Assembly: GCA_037954665.1 (NCBI GenBank)
Contig: JBBMOL010000549.1
Span: forward strand, 110,489 to 174,488
Length of the DNA: 64,000 nucleotides
Direction of reading: 5' to 3'
DNA from: Laguncularia racemosa
Lineage: Eukaryota; Streptophyta; Magnoliopsida; Myrtales; Combretaceae
Shown here: one piece after another, positions 45,808 through 58,395 of the stretch
Position numbering within the stretch: position 1 is the first letter of the stretch
Layout of the letters: each line of letters begins with the position of its first letter
Notes under the pieces: generated by a model
Seen by the model: only the letters and a program-made list of their open reading frames with translations
Database searches by the model: none
What the model was told of the DNA's origin: nothing
Translations under genes and position numbers: made by a program

Positions 45808-46014
45808 ATGGTCACAAAGACTTGTGCAGTTAACCAAAGTTTTACTAAGAAGAAGAAGACCACCCCTGCTAAGAGAAAGTGGGATGGTGCTAGTTCATCC
45901 TCATCGACATTTGCTAGCTATGCAATTGGTCCATCACCTATTGAATCTGGGAAGTCTCAATTCCTTTTCTTTTTATTTTTCTTTTTACCTCTTTATTTCT
46001 CATTACGTTCTTGA
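45808..46014 (+). pseudogene. Third-ORF remnant of element F (Lys- and Ser-rich)
   Basis: Frame from ATG 45808: MVTKTCAVNQ, then KKKKTTPAKRK, ASSSSSTFASYAIGPS, after which it passes into T-rich non-coding sequence coding for FLFFLFFF and stops at 46014. Athila elements carry an additional, env-like ORF in this position. This looks like its first about 50 codons joined by deletion to the 3' non-coding region. No membrane or signal segment other than the read-through is seen, so the env-like label is only positional. Confidence 0.35.
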
Positions 46015-47240
46015 ATGTAAAGACATTGGGGACAATGTCTCAATTTAAGTGTGGGGAAAGGGATACTAGAGAAATTTGATAAAGGTTGTGTTGAATTGTA
46101 TGAGTCATTCAAAAAATTTCCCTAATTTTGTTTTTCTCTTTTGCTTGATAATCGAATTTTGAAATCATGATTGCAAATTACATAGTATTGTAGCATTTAG
46201 TGACTGAATTCCTCTAAAAGAGTGGTTGTGCATGTCACCTTGGTCTTCTTTGGAACATTGATACTTAGTCAAAGTTATGGGATAAATTTTTGTGAAACTC
46301 AAAGATCTTGAGAGCCATGTAATCTTTCATGAAAGGGCAATGAAATGATTTCTTGGTGATCCTTCTTAGAAGATCTCTTTAAAGTAATAATTTAATGAAA
46401 GCATGTTATACTTGAAAAATAAAGGATTGGTTAGTATGGGCAGGCTTTGGTCCCTCAGAAGAGCGAAGTTTGACTCCACTACTAATAGTCAAAATAATAA
46501 GTTAAGGTAATAGAGGTTCGATGGGTTCCTTTAAAAACCTGGTCACCTAAGGTCGTCTGGCTTGGGATTCGGCCGATCGAGGAAATTACCGTAATAAAAT
46601 GAAATACCATAAAGCCAAAAGTTGAGAGGTCTTGTAACTCGAGTATTTAAGCCCATAGGAACACCCTCAATTGAGGGATAACGTTCGTTAATTAGGTAAC
46701 GAGCCTGGATATCGGCTAAAAACTCGTTACATAGGTTGCAAGATTTCAAAAAAAAAAAAAAAAAGGATGAAACCAGTTGTGAACACAAAGAATAAAATCT
46801 TTGAAGAGATCAACCAAAAAGGAGGAGGAATCCAGGGGAAAATAGATGCAATGTTTTTCATTATTGATTGCTTCACTAAGAGAGATATTGAGAAGATATT
46901 AGACTTTTTAATGGTGGTTGAAATGTACCACGTTTTCTTTTGCTTTGATTGATTTGTGTCTAATTTTTGATCATAAAACCCATTGTTAAATGACAAGGGT
47001 AAAGATTGGTCTACTTGATTAATCTAGAAATTTGACTAAAGTATCTTTGTTACAATACTTTCATGATAAGGTGAGAAACACACATCAGATTGAGGGATTG
47101 CATTGAGCTTTAAAGATTAAAATTCACAAATGCTAATATCTGAGTAGTTTTATTTAGTAAGACAATCATGATTAATGAGAAGTTTGATCAATGTTTTGTT
47201 TTGCTTGAGGACAAGCAAAGACTTAGTGTGTGGGGAAGTT
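46015..47240 (+). mobile_element. Element F 3' non-coding region and polypurine tract
   Basis: ACATTGGGGACAATGTC and TTTAAGTGTGGGG at 46022-46060, a landmark of Athila 3' ends. A 17-A run at 46749-46765. GCTTGAGGACAAGCAAAG then TGTGTGGGGAAGTT immediately before the 3' LTR. No gene is seen. Confidence 0.7.
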
Positions 47241-48730
47241 TGATAAGTCGCAAATACTTTATCCAGAGTAATGAAATTGTGCTTTATTATTGAATTTTTA
47301 GATGATTTATTGAAGAAAAGGATGCTTAATGGAATGAATGTCAATTTCAGGATTTTCTAGAGTATTTGGAGCTAAAGGGAAGGGTTCTAAAGAGTCGGAT
47401 CAAGTTTGGAAGGAATTGGATACAATACATGTGAAGAAAAGAATTCTGGAAAGTACACAAGCGAGATACACGCCCATGTACTTTGCTTGTGTATACTGAA
47501 GTGGATGTCTGGAAAGTACACGAGTGAGATACACGCCCATGTACTTTGTTTGTGTATATTGAAGTGGATGTCTGGAAAGTACACGGCAAAGTACATGCCC
47601 ATGTACTTTACTTGTGTATCTAAGTTTTGCTGTGTGCAATGATGTTTCAAATACACGACCGATGTACACTCCCATTGTACTTACTCGTGTATATTCACAT
47701 AAGGACGCTTGGAAGAAAGCACGAGATACACGAACAAGATACACTACTCGTGTATCCGCTCGTGTATGTATCCAAACCCGGGTACATGTATAAATAGACC
47801 ATTAGTTGCCCTAGAAAGGAGGTTACGAATTTTGTACTTGCTCTAACTCTCATAAAGCAGGGGAAAGAAGATTCATCAATTCAAAAGGAGATTGAAGACC
47901 CACGAAGAGAAGATTCTATCTTTAAGGGTGTGACTATGAATTTTATTTATTCTTCCAGTAATTGTATTTCGTTTTCCAATTTAGGGAGGAGTAGACTCTA
48001 AATCTAGATTTTATTCGAAACTTCTCTGTCATGTGATGAAGATTCGGTTTTTAATGCGAAGTTGTTGACTTTCTTATGATTAATTGCATTGCCCTTCAAT
48101 TGTTTCTTAGATTCATAGATCCGGAATATGAATTTATGCTGATATCATATTAGTTAATTGAGAAATTGCTTTTATGATTAGATTTAATGCAATTAATGAG
48201 ATTTGATTGTTCTTCTAGAGATAGGAAACAAGAGTTTTCTGTTTACATCGATTATTTTGATGCGAATTCTTGTGCTTTATGCAATTCTAGGTTGTTATTA
48301 ATTAAGGAGAGATCTATTTGATAAACCTAGGATTAGATAGGTTAATGTACTTGAGAAATTAGTTAACTTGACTAGGGAATTCGACAATATAAGAAGTCAA
48401 TTACGTCAATCTTCATAAATCTAATGAATTACATGATAGAGAAGGAGTAGAATAAGATCTAGGTTGCTTTTGTTAATTGATAAATCTTCTGAACCATTGT
48501 TGTTAGTGAGTTATTAGTTTTAATATTAGAGTAATTAAGTTTCAACCCAACATTTTAAGCATCGGTTAGTAATAGGAACAGAGTTAGTACTAGTAGTTGG
48601 TGTATCTCTATGGGAGGACCCTGTACTTGACACTATATTACGTCCACGGTAGGTACATTTGCCTATTTGTAACGTAGTTAGAATTAGGAACAGGCATTAT
48701 AAATATTAAAAGTACGATTGGCAATGATCA
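47241..48730 (+). mobile_element. Element F 3' LTR
   Basis: TGATAAGTCGC to GGCAATGATCA, 1490 bp, same parts as the 5' LTR, followed by target duplication AGACT. Confidence 0.93.
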
Positions 48731-48735
48731 AGACT

Positions 48736-50716
48736 CATAAGGTATACATAATTTTCCACCTTATACAAAAAGCCATCTATCATAGAATACCCATCAATTA
48801 TCTTTCCTCCAAAACATCTCTCAACAATTAATTTCAAGAAAACTCATCAAGCAAATACTGTTCCTCATCAATTCAAACCAAGCTTTTTTTATTGTTAGAG
48901 GGAGGTGTAAGTACATACCTGTGTAATAAGGCATCAGCTACAACATTCGTGCTTCCCTTCTTATACTTAATCACATATGAAAAACTCTCTAAAAACTCTA
49001 CCCGTTTGGTTTAGCATTTTGATAGATTTTGCTGACCTTGAAGTGTTTCAATGACTCATGATCTATATAAATAATGAACTCTTTAGGAAGAAGATAATGT
49101 TGCCATGTCATCAAAGCCCTCACTAAGGAATAGAACTCCGTATCATATATTAAGTAGTTTAAAGGTGTACCACTCAATTTTTCACTGAAATAAGCAATGG
49201 GCTTCTTATCCTACATCAACACAGCATCAATTCCTACCCTGAGGCATCACACTTCATCTACCCTGACACCAGAACCAATTATAATAAATCCAAGAAATGT
49301 TACCTCAGTTTGATAGAAATAACACTTCTTGAGATTTTCATACAGATGTTGCTCCTTTAGTACTGAAAACACGGCTTGTAAATGTTCCACATGATTTTCC
49401 AAGTTTTTGCTATAAATAAAATGTCATCAAAATAAACAACAATAAATTTGCCTAGAAATTCCTTCACTACATGATTCATCAGCCTCATAAAAGTACTAGG
49501 GGCATTAGTCAAACTGAATGGCATGACCATCCACTTGTATAACCCATAGCATGTTTTAAAAGCGGTCTTCCACTCATCTCCTTCCTTCATTCAAATTTGG
49601 TGATACCCGCTTTTATGATCCACCTTGGGAATACCTATATACCATGTAGCTCATCTAACATTCATCAAGTCTAGGAATGCAATACCTATATTTGATAGTG
49701 ATTTTATTGATGGCTGCACATCCTCCATATGCTATCCTTCTTAGGAACAAGAAGGGCAAGAATAGCATAAGAACTGATACTCTCCTTGACAAAACGTTGT
49801 TCTACCAATTTATCCACCTGCTGCTTCAATTCTTTAGCCTCCTCAGGATTTATGCGATATGCAAGTCAATTTGGTAAAACTGATCCCAACCGAAAATCAA
49901 TGGCATGTTCAATGCCTCTTAGAGGTGGTAATCCCTCAGGTAATTCATTTGTAAATAGATCTTTGTACTCATCCAATACTTGAGTTACCATATGGGGTAA
50001 CTGTTCACACCATCCACCTCTAATGCATATCTCATCTGCAACAGATACACTAGCCTCTCATCTGCTATGGCCTCATCTAATTTATACTGCCCCACTAATA
50101 ACATCTTCTTTTTCCCAACCTTATTTATTTGCTCTCTACCTCTTGTACTTTAGAAGGTGACATGAGGTTCAACACTATATGCTTACCCTCTTTCTAAAAC
50201 ACGTAAGTGTTCCTAAAGCCATCATGTAATACTCTTTTATCATACAAACTAGGGCTTGCTAAGTAATATGTGGGATGCACACATAGGAAGAATGTCACGA
50301 ATAATCTCATCATGGTACTTATCTCTTTGTTGAAAGGAAACCTTAGCCCTCTAAGTGACATGTAAAATACCCTGTTCACTCAACCAATGCAATTTATAAG
50401 GCTTGGTATGTGGGGTTATAAACTAGTTTCAATTTAATTACTAAAAGAAACCCAAACAACTTAGTACAATTACCTCAATCAATAATAAGGCACACAGATT
50501 ACCTTAGCCCCTATAGGAGATGTAAAAAAAAATTTCCCCTCTACTTATCCTTATTAGTGGGAAAGGTAGTCATCGCTCTCCCGTAGCACATTCATGGCAA
50601 ATACTGATCTTTTCCCCTTTACCCTCATTTATTTAAGCATCTGCCTCAAAATAATACTCATCTAATATAACTGATAATCTGTGGCCTCATGTATGCCTTT
50701 TTTTGTCTTCCTCACT
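48736..50716 (-). pseudogene. Element E protease, RT and RNase H region, decayed
   Basis: Minus strand. Protease remnant with LIID..GNC (about 50490) and HDGFRNTYVF (about 50200). RT with LPPLRGIEHAIDF, FVKESIS, VPKKD, GDEWKTAFK, MPFSLTNAPSTFM and intact YFDD at 49423-49434. RNase H motifs are present in pieces (KCDASG near 49240, NYVYLMS at the end) with many stops and frameshifts. It joins the integrase at 39015 across F. Upstream it is cut by H at 50716. Related to K and H by protease sequence. Confidence 0.75.
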
Positions 50717-50721
50717 TTCAA

Positions 50722-53700
50722 TGATGTGCCAAAAAACCCTTAAAAAGCACAATCAAAAGCCCTTAAAAAAAAACAATTCAAGTCAAGGAAAAAACCGGAT
50801 TCACAAAGGGCAATTTCACGTAAAACCCAAATGAAGATATAAGGAAACCCAAAAAGTTCAAAGATATAATTGAAATTTACCGAAATGATAATATCTTCTA
50901 AAAAAAAATTAATCTATATAATCCATGAAGATAATCCACAAATGTAAAAGAAAATCAATTCCAAAAAACTCCTTTCCAATAGTGAAGTACACTTTCCAAG
51001 GGAATTCTTCAAGAAGTTTCCCAAATTCAATTGCAAATACTTCAAAAAACAAAAATAATTCATGAACAATAAGATATTTTTCGACCAAGAACTAACTCAA
51101 TTGAACCCAGATATGACCACTAGAGAATAAAAGAAATCCCCAACAAAATGAAATTGATATAACTCACAATTTCAAGTTTTTTGCACTTGCCAAAATTAAA
51201 AAACTTTTGGGGATTAAAATTGATAAGAGTTTAGATGAAAATTTTAGGAACCCAAAATTCTCACGTGAAAAGAAGTGTTTGTTTTTCAAAAATAACCCTT
51301 TCTCAAACCCTCGGTTAAGCAAGTATTTATACTTGCTACTCCTGATAGAGCCATTTTTTACTCAATCTTTATAGTATAATTGTGTTAAATTATTATTGAT
51401 TTTATAGAAATCATAAGGGGAAAAGGTTTCTTTAATTCTATAAACGTGATAAATCAGGTTTTTTAAAAGGAGTCAAAGGGTGTAATTCCCAAATTTTTTG
51501 GAAGTCATCTACAACTTGGACAAAAAAAAAATTTTCCCCTACCGGGGGAAAGGGGCGGTTTGGGGCACGGCCAATGTTAAACCGTTTTTACACACGGGCA
51601 AAAAGGGAAAAAATTTTGGGGGCTTTGAAAGAGAGACAGGGAAAAAGGGACGGTCGGGTTTAAAACCCCCCGGGGGGGAAAAACCTTTTCATGAAGCCTG
51701 GGGGAACCCCGGCCCCAAAGGAGAAAAAAGTGGGGAAAAATAAAACCGATGAAGGCACGGCTTTTAAATCTACCCCGGGGGGGTAAACCCGGGGTACACA
51801 CTTTAACCCCGGAAAAAGATTGAAAATTAAAGCACAGATAAAGGGCCCCCGGCTTAAAAAACGGGGCCCTGTGCAAACCCCGGGGGGTTTACACTGGGGG
51901 GATGGGAAACTTGAAGAAAAGGGGGCAGGGAGGCACGGTTTAAAAACCCCCAAAACCCTGTGTTGGGGGTTTTCCAAGAGCCCAATCTTCATTTTTCGAA
52001 ATCTATTTGGGAAAAAAGGAAAAAATTTTTTGTATTTTGCTACCAAAAAAAACCCCCTGTACCCCCTAACAAAAAAAAAAAAACCCCCAGAGGGTTAGGA
52101 AAAATTTTAAAATTTTGAATTTTTGGGGTTTTTTGAAAAACCTTGGATCATCTTGGAGGAAAAGAAAGAAACCCGGGGGGTTTATTAGTTTTTTTCTTTT
52201 TATTTTCTTTTTTTTTGAAAGAAAAGTGAAAACTAAATTATTTTTTTTGCCAAAGGGTTTGATTTTTAAAAATTTTCCCCGAATTGTGAGGTCTTTAAAG
52301 GGGTTTTTTTTAAAATTTTTTTTTTTGTTTTTGGGGGATTCATTTTTTTCTAAAACGTTTTTTAAAAATTTTAAAACTTTGTTGTTTTGGGATAATTTTG
52401 TTTCCTTCTACTAAAAAACAAGTTAATATTTTGGGCAACTAGCCCCCTAAAAACCGTAATTGTTTGATTGTTCAAATCTTAGTGAAAAAAATAAAAAATT
52501 TTTGGGGTTTTAAAAGAGTTTTATCAAATTTTTTGTTTTGGGGGTTTTTTGACCCCTTTTTAAATGGGTTTCTTTTAATCTACGGGGATAAATTTTGGGG
52601 GGCCCCTAGATTTTAAAAGCTATTGATAAAAATTTAAATTTCCTTTAACCCTTGGGGCAAAGGGGGTTTTTTAAAAAATTAAAAAGAAATTTAATTAAAA
52701 GGGGGCCCCTTGGGCGGGGTTTTTTCGAGGAATTTTAAAGGGGAGATGGGGGTTTTTGAGCTTTTTAAAAAACCAAAAAACCAAATTTTCCCCAAAAAAA
52801 GAATAAAAAACTTTTTTCCTCGATAAAAAAATTCCCCCAGAATTAAATATCTTGTTTTCCCCTTTTGGGTAGGTTTTTATAAAAAATCCCCAATTTTTTT
52901 TTTTTCTTGTTTTAAAAATTTGTTCAATTCAAAAACCCAAAACCCCCCCTTTTTTTCCTTTTTTCCTTTTTAAAATTCCCCTTTTTTAAAAATTTAATTT
53001 TAAACCCCAAATTTTTTTTGGGGGTTTACCCTACTCACCCCAAAATTTTAAATAAAAATAAAATGCCCCAGGAGTGGGGGTTTTTTTTTTTTTTGGTTTT
53101 AACCCCCATAAAAATTTTTGGGGCCCCCTTGCCCGGGGGTTTTTGGGGTCAAATTTATTTCTATTTTTGTATGACTCGTTCTTCTCAAACAGGGAAAATA
53201 ACTTATAACCCGGGGGATTTAAAGACCTAAAGGGGGCTGCAACAAAAAAGTTTTTTTCACCCCCCCGGGCCCCAATTTTTAAAATCGGACTTGTTGATTA
53301 AACCCCTTAAAATTTTAAAAAAGGAGAAAAGGAAAATCTCGAGAAAACCCCTTAAGGGATTTTTGGGTGCCCCGGTGTGAATTAAAAAACCATTTTTTAT
53401 TCACTACCCCAAATACCCCGGGGAAAATTTAAATTTAAAAAAAGGGGTTTTAACTTTCTAATTTTTTTTTGGTCTGAGAATGAAGTTTTCCCCAAAAGAA
53501 AAGGGTTTTCCCTATAGGGTTTCTAGTTTGAGGCCGCAAGGAAAAAACCCCACGAAAAATCAAACTTTTCGTTTTTCCCTTTTTTTTTAAGTACTAAAGC
53601 AAAAGGTTTTTTTGGGTTTTTTTATTTGCCTCCAGGTTCTAAAACCCCCCTTTTTACGGGGTTGGGGAGACTCTTTTTTGGAAAAAATTTTTTCCCCGCA

Positions 53701-56700
53701 TCCGACCCCCGGGTTTTTAAGAAGAGAAAATTTGGGGGATAAAAAAAAGGGGAACCCGGGTTCATGAGTATTTTTGGGGGAGGTTAAGCTTTTTTTTCAA
53801 GCTGCCCCCAAAAAATGGGATATCTGAAAAAATCCTTTTTTCCCAAAACTTTACAAAAGGGGCCCATTTCCCCTGGAAAGAAAGGTTTTATGGATGCGGG
53901 GAAATGGGGGCCCCCTAGTAAAAAAAACCCCCTTGGGCAAACTGGGGAATTTTATCCCATTTTGGCGCCAATTTGGGAAAAATTTTTGGGTTTTAGGCTG
54001 ATGCATCTTCAAGGAAGGTAAATGGGGTAAATTTTGTCTAATCTTTTAACATAAAATTTTTTTAATCTTACCCCCCTTGTGGGGAGCACTAGCTTTGGAA
54101 ATACCCAAAAAGGTGAAAGCTTGGGGAAAATTTTTGGGTGCCCTAGTTATCCGGGCCGACATTTGTCCCCCCCTTGCAAAAATGAAAAAACCCAAAAAAC
54201 GCCAAACCCCGAGGGGGTTTTCCGGACCCGCCACAAAGGAAATATGACCCCCATTAAAAAAACTTACAATCCTTTGGAAAGGGGTATTTTTTTTGTTCAA
54301 CTTGTGTGGGTTTCCAATGTTTATCCTGAGGGAGTTTTAAGAGGTTTTTTTAGTTCAAGCCCAAGGGGTTTGGTTTTTCCTGTGTTTTTTATGTGCTTGA
54401 CTTTAGACATAGTGTTTCTCATACTTCATCACTGATATTTTTGGGGCCCCGACCTTTCCCTTTAAAGACTTCAAAAACGAAAATCGATGAAAATAAAGGA
54501 ACCCCCTCACTAGGGAAATTTGTGGGAAGTAAAATTAAATTTAAATTTATGATGCCATGAAACTTTAAAAGATATCTCTAAGTTTTTTTTTCGGATGCTT
54601 TTAAACTATCACCACAGGCCCCAAAGGCGGGGAAATCCAAACCCTTACCCCGAATTTTTTTAAACCCAAGAACTTTAACCAAAGACGTTAAAGAAAGGCG
54701 CTTCATGGGAGGAAACCCCATGTAAAAAAAAAAAAAAAAGTTTTTTTTTTTCATTATTTTTGGGTTTTGTTTTATTTTTAGTTTGTTTTAAATTTTAGTG
54801 GGTTTTTGAACTCTTGGGATCGGCTGCAGCAAGGATTCATTCATTTGATGGGGCACTTTCCAGGGGCTTTAAAAGGGGGCACACCAATTTCCGGGGAAAA
54901 TCCAATATTTTCCTTTTTTCTTATTCCCTAATGTCCTTTTTTGTTGTTAATTCCTCTTCAAACGTGCAAAATTTGGAAAATTTAGGGCACTGTTTTAAGC
55001 TAAGTGGGGGGAGGGATAAAAAAATATAAGAAAAGAGAACTAACTTATACTTGAATTTTGTCCTTAACAAATTTTTTAAACCAAAGTTTTTTAAAATTTT
55101 TCATGGGAAAACTAAGATTTTACTAAATGTTGTTTTAAGGGAACTACAAAAAGTTAAATTTTACTTTTTTCAAAAAGCTTACCCCACCCCCGCCGTGAAT
55201 TTGAATACATGGTTTTAAAAATTTAAATAGTTAAATTTTTTAAGAAACAAATTCCCTTTTTATTTTGCTTTAGAATTGGGAAAAATCAAGAGGGAAATCG
55301 AAATCCCTAAATGAAAAAACAAGTTTTTTCTAGGTTTAATTTCAAATATATACTCTTTTAAGTTTTTGTAAAGCAATCAAAACACTTAAAAAAAAAAAAA
55401 GAATTTAAGCATTGCCATTTTCTCCCAAAGATTTCCCAAATAATTTATTTAAAAGTATTCAAACTTTAATTTAGAGGAAAGGAAAAAAGTCCGTAGGGGT
55501 ATCCCCAAAAACCCCCACTTGGGGAGGGGCTCGGGAAAGTTGCCGACTCAATGAACTTCCCCTATAAAGATAAGGGGAAAAAGGCAAAAGTTCATGAAAA
55601 GAATTTCGGCAAAAAACCCCTCAAAAAAGATCTTGAATTTAAAACAAAAGAACATGAAATGGAAAAATTTAAAATTTAAAAAAACAAAGAAGTAAAAAAA
55701 GGGAAAAATATCTAGCAAAAAGCTTATACTATTGTTTTAACTTTATGTTGCAAGGTTTAAAATGGGTTTTCTAATGTCCAATTAAGTTTAAATTTGGGGG
55801 TTTTTCTTTGGAATTAATATTTACTTTTGGGGAAAAAAAATTCCTTTTTCTTTAAAAAGGGATTAAAGGTTTTTTTTGCTTAGGGTTAGCTATTGAAATT
55901 TTTTTTCCCTAGGGAATTTTGATCCCAGGAAACCAATTGGGGTTTAAGTAGTAGACATTAAATTACAAGTCATGAAAATTTCAAATGAAAAGAAGCTTGG
56001 AATTTATGAAAAGGGAAATTTGTATAATTAAATTTTAAAATTTTTTCAATTGATTTTTATGGGAATTGCATGGGACCCAAACCAAGAAAATTTTTAAGGG
56101 GGGGGGAATTTTATAGAGCCATTTTTTTAATCAAAACTTTTAAAGTATTCAAAATTTTTGTTAAAATTTTTATTTATTTTATAAAAACATTTAAGGAAAA
56201 AGGGACCTTTTTAAATTTTTATCATCGTGATAAATCAGGTTTTTAAATTTTGGGGGTTTAAGGAAAGCTAAAATTTTTAAATTTTTTTAAGAAAGTCATC
56301 TTTCAACTTGGAAACAAAACAAGAAAAAATTAAAACCCACCCGGGGGGAAGCAAAGGGGGGAGGCACCGGGGCCCAAAGTTTAAAAACCCTGTTTCACAC
56401 TGGACAAGAAAAGGGAAAAATTTAGGATTTTTAAAAGATGAGACATGGGTTAAGGGCCCCGGGCCCCTGGGGGAACCCCGTGGGAGGGAAAAGTGCTTAA
56501 GCCGTTGGTGGAAGCAGGGCCAAAAGGGGAAAAAAAGTGTGGAACATCAACCAGAAAGAAGGGAAGACTTGAAATCTAGCCCTGGGTATTTAAACCCGGG
56601 GGCACACTGAAAACGGAAGAAAACTTGAAGATTTGCACAATGAAAGGACGGTTTGGGGGAAAACTGGGGGGTGTTTAACCGGGTTTTACACTGGGCGCGG

Positions 56701-58330
56701 GGTGAAGACTTAAAGAATATGCAAGAGGATGGCAAAGGCGATCCCCCGGCCCTTTTGTTGAGGCGGGGCCAGGCAGACGAATCTTCACTTCTCGAAAATC
56801 TACTTGGAAAAAAGGAAAAATTTTTACCCTTAAAAAACTTGTAGCAAAAGGGTCACATGCACCCCCACAACCCCAAAAATAAAAAAACCAAACCCCCAAA
56901 GGGGGTTTTTGGAACAATTTTTTAAATTTTTAATCTTTATCTTGAAGAACCTTGGGTCATTTTGGAGGAGAGCAAGCAAACCCGGGGGCATTAAAGTTTT
57001 TTACTTTTTATTTTTAAAATTTTTTTGGGTGAACATGGTTGAAAACACTTTTCTAGCCAAAAAGGGGCATAGATGTTTTTTAAATTTCCCTTTAATTGTG
57101 AGGGCTAAATTTACTTGTATTTTTTCTATTCTTTTTTTTGGGGATTCCCTTTTATCTTCTAAACGGTTTTTTATTAAATTTTCTTTGTTGATTGGGAAAG
57201 AATAAGCTCTTCTCTCAAATTTGCAAGTTAATATATTGTCCCAAATACACGTCAAATCCTAAAATTGGGTTTTATTGTTCTAGTCTTAGTGACAAAAATA
57301 AACATGGGTTTTGGGTTTTAAAAGAGATGATCGAATTTAAGTTTTGGAGGTGTGTGATCATGTTTAAATAGGTTTTTCTTATAATTTTAAATGGCATGAA
57401 TTGGTTTTTCTCTCGACTTAAAGTATTGATAGATTAAATCCTAAGCGCTTGTCTAAGGGTTGTTAATTTAAAAAGAAATAAATTTAAACGCTTGTCTGAG
57501 GTTTTTCGAGAAGTTTAAAGGGGAGATAGTTTTTTTGACTTGTTTAAAAAACCTTTTAAACCCAAATTTTACTAGAACTAAAAACGAGAAAATTTTCATC
57601 GATGATCAATTTTCCCCAAAAAAATTTTTTTTAAAATTTTCTTTATTCCCTTTGGGTTGGCTTTTTATCAATATACAAAAAATTTTTTTTTCTTTGGTTT
57701 TTAAATTTGGGTTTTCCCCCAAAACCCCAAAACCCCCCCTTTTCCTTTTCCCTTTTTTTCCTTTAAAAGAAATAAGGGTTTTAAACCCCCCTCCCGTGGA
57801 TTCGACCCTACTCACCACTAAAATGGGAAAACATATAATTGTCTAGGAGTAGGTTTTTTTTTTGTTGGATTTACACCCATTTAAAAATCCTAAGGTTAAA
57901 AAGTGCTCAAAATTACATGTTTGCCCCTTTTAAAGGGGGCTAACCTAAAGAAAAATGCAAGGGAAAAAAAAAGTGTCCCCAAAAACCCAAAAAACCAAAA
58001 AAAGTTAAAAAGATTAAATATATAAAAGAAAAGGCTTCAAGATGCCGGTCTTCTATAGGTTTCCCTCGGACCAGCCCCATCGCCGGTTTAAAGGGCGGTC
58101 CAGGATAACCCACAAGCTGAGTTTGAGGGGGTTTTTTCCATTTCCCTATAAAAAAAGGGAAAATGGGCCGTTGGGGAAAACACAATACAAAATAATAGAA
58201 AAGATTTTTAAAATATAAAAATTTCCGGGGTCGATCTGGCTCAAAAAAGGGGGTCCCTCGCCAAAAAAATTTTAATTCCCTTTAAATTCAAAACCCTAAT
58301 ATGGGCTTGTCGGAAATTTTATTCCTATCA
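50722..58330 (-). mobile_element. Element H 3' LTR, split by element G
   Basis: Pieces 50722-51342 and 57891-58330, about 1.06 kb. TATA palindrome GCAAGTATTTATACTTGC at 51319-51336. Compared with the H 5' LTR, both pieces show many bases changed to match a neighbour (see the smeared region). Confidence 0.85.
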
Positions 58331-58395
58331 TTTTCCTCGGGGCCCCAAAAAAATTTTTCTCAAATTTGGAAAAATCAAAAAAAATTGAGACTTCG
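50724..58395. other. Smeared, homopolymer-rich stretch, probable sequence-quality artefact
   Basis: Across about 7.7 kb, bases are replaced by copies of their neighbours with little change of length, giving runs such as CCCCCCGGGGGGG. It affects part of the H 3' LTR, all of G and the first about 65 bp of the H internal region, and stops within one element at about 58395. Compare 58345-58390 with the same piece of I at 63835-63880. Frames in it (for example 51498-51743, 56308-56610) should not be trusted. Confidence 0.7.
51343..57885 (+). mobile_element. Element G: Athila/Tat-like element without pol, in smeared sequence
   Basis: Flanks ACTCC (51338-51342) and AATCC (57886-57890). 5' LTR from TGATAGAGCCATT at 51343 to about 53110. 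Primer site TTTTTGGGGCCCCCTTGCCC near 53114-53138, recognisable as a damaged Asp-tRNA site. Internal about 3 kb with the AAAGAAAGGCGCTTC..GGGAGG landmark (about 54690-54720) and a GTGGGGGGAGG near 55005. Polypurine tract before 56111. 3' LTR from TTATAGAGCC (56111) to about 57885. No RT, RNase H or IN can be read. Confidence 0.7.

Larger units (their letters stand above)
39021..48730 (+). mobile_element. Element F: Athila-like element with perfect target duplication AGACT
   Basis: AGACT at 39016-39020 and 48731-48735. 5' LTR 39021-40522 (1502 bp), Asp-tRNA-type primer site, gag, PR, RT, then a deletion of RNase H and IN, a 3' region with a promoter-like cassette, and 3' LTR 47241-48730 (1490 bp). 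The two LTRs are visibly very similar over their length, so insertion is relatively recent. Removing it rejoins E at VYLMS-LRELLV. Confidence 0.93.

Noticed and set aside
45799..46014. Treating the third ORF of F as an env gene
   Set aside because: Only about 50 codons remain, with no signal peptide, transmembrane segment or cleavage motif; the position alone is not enough.
51498..57846. Many Gly/Pro/Lys- or Phe-rich frames in the smeared region
   Set aside because: They follow homopolymer runs in sequence that is probably wrong and match no retroelement domain.
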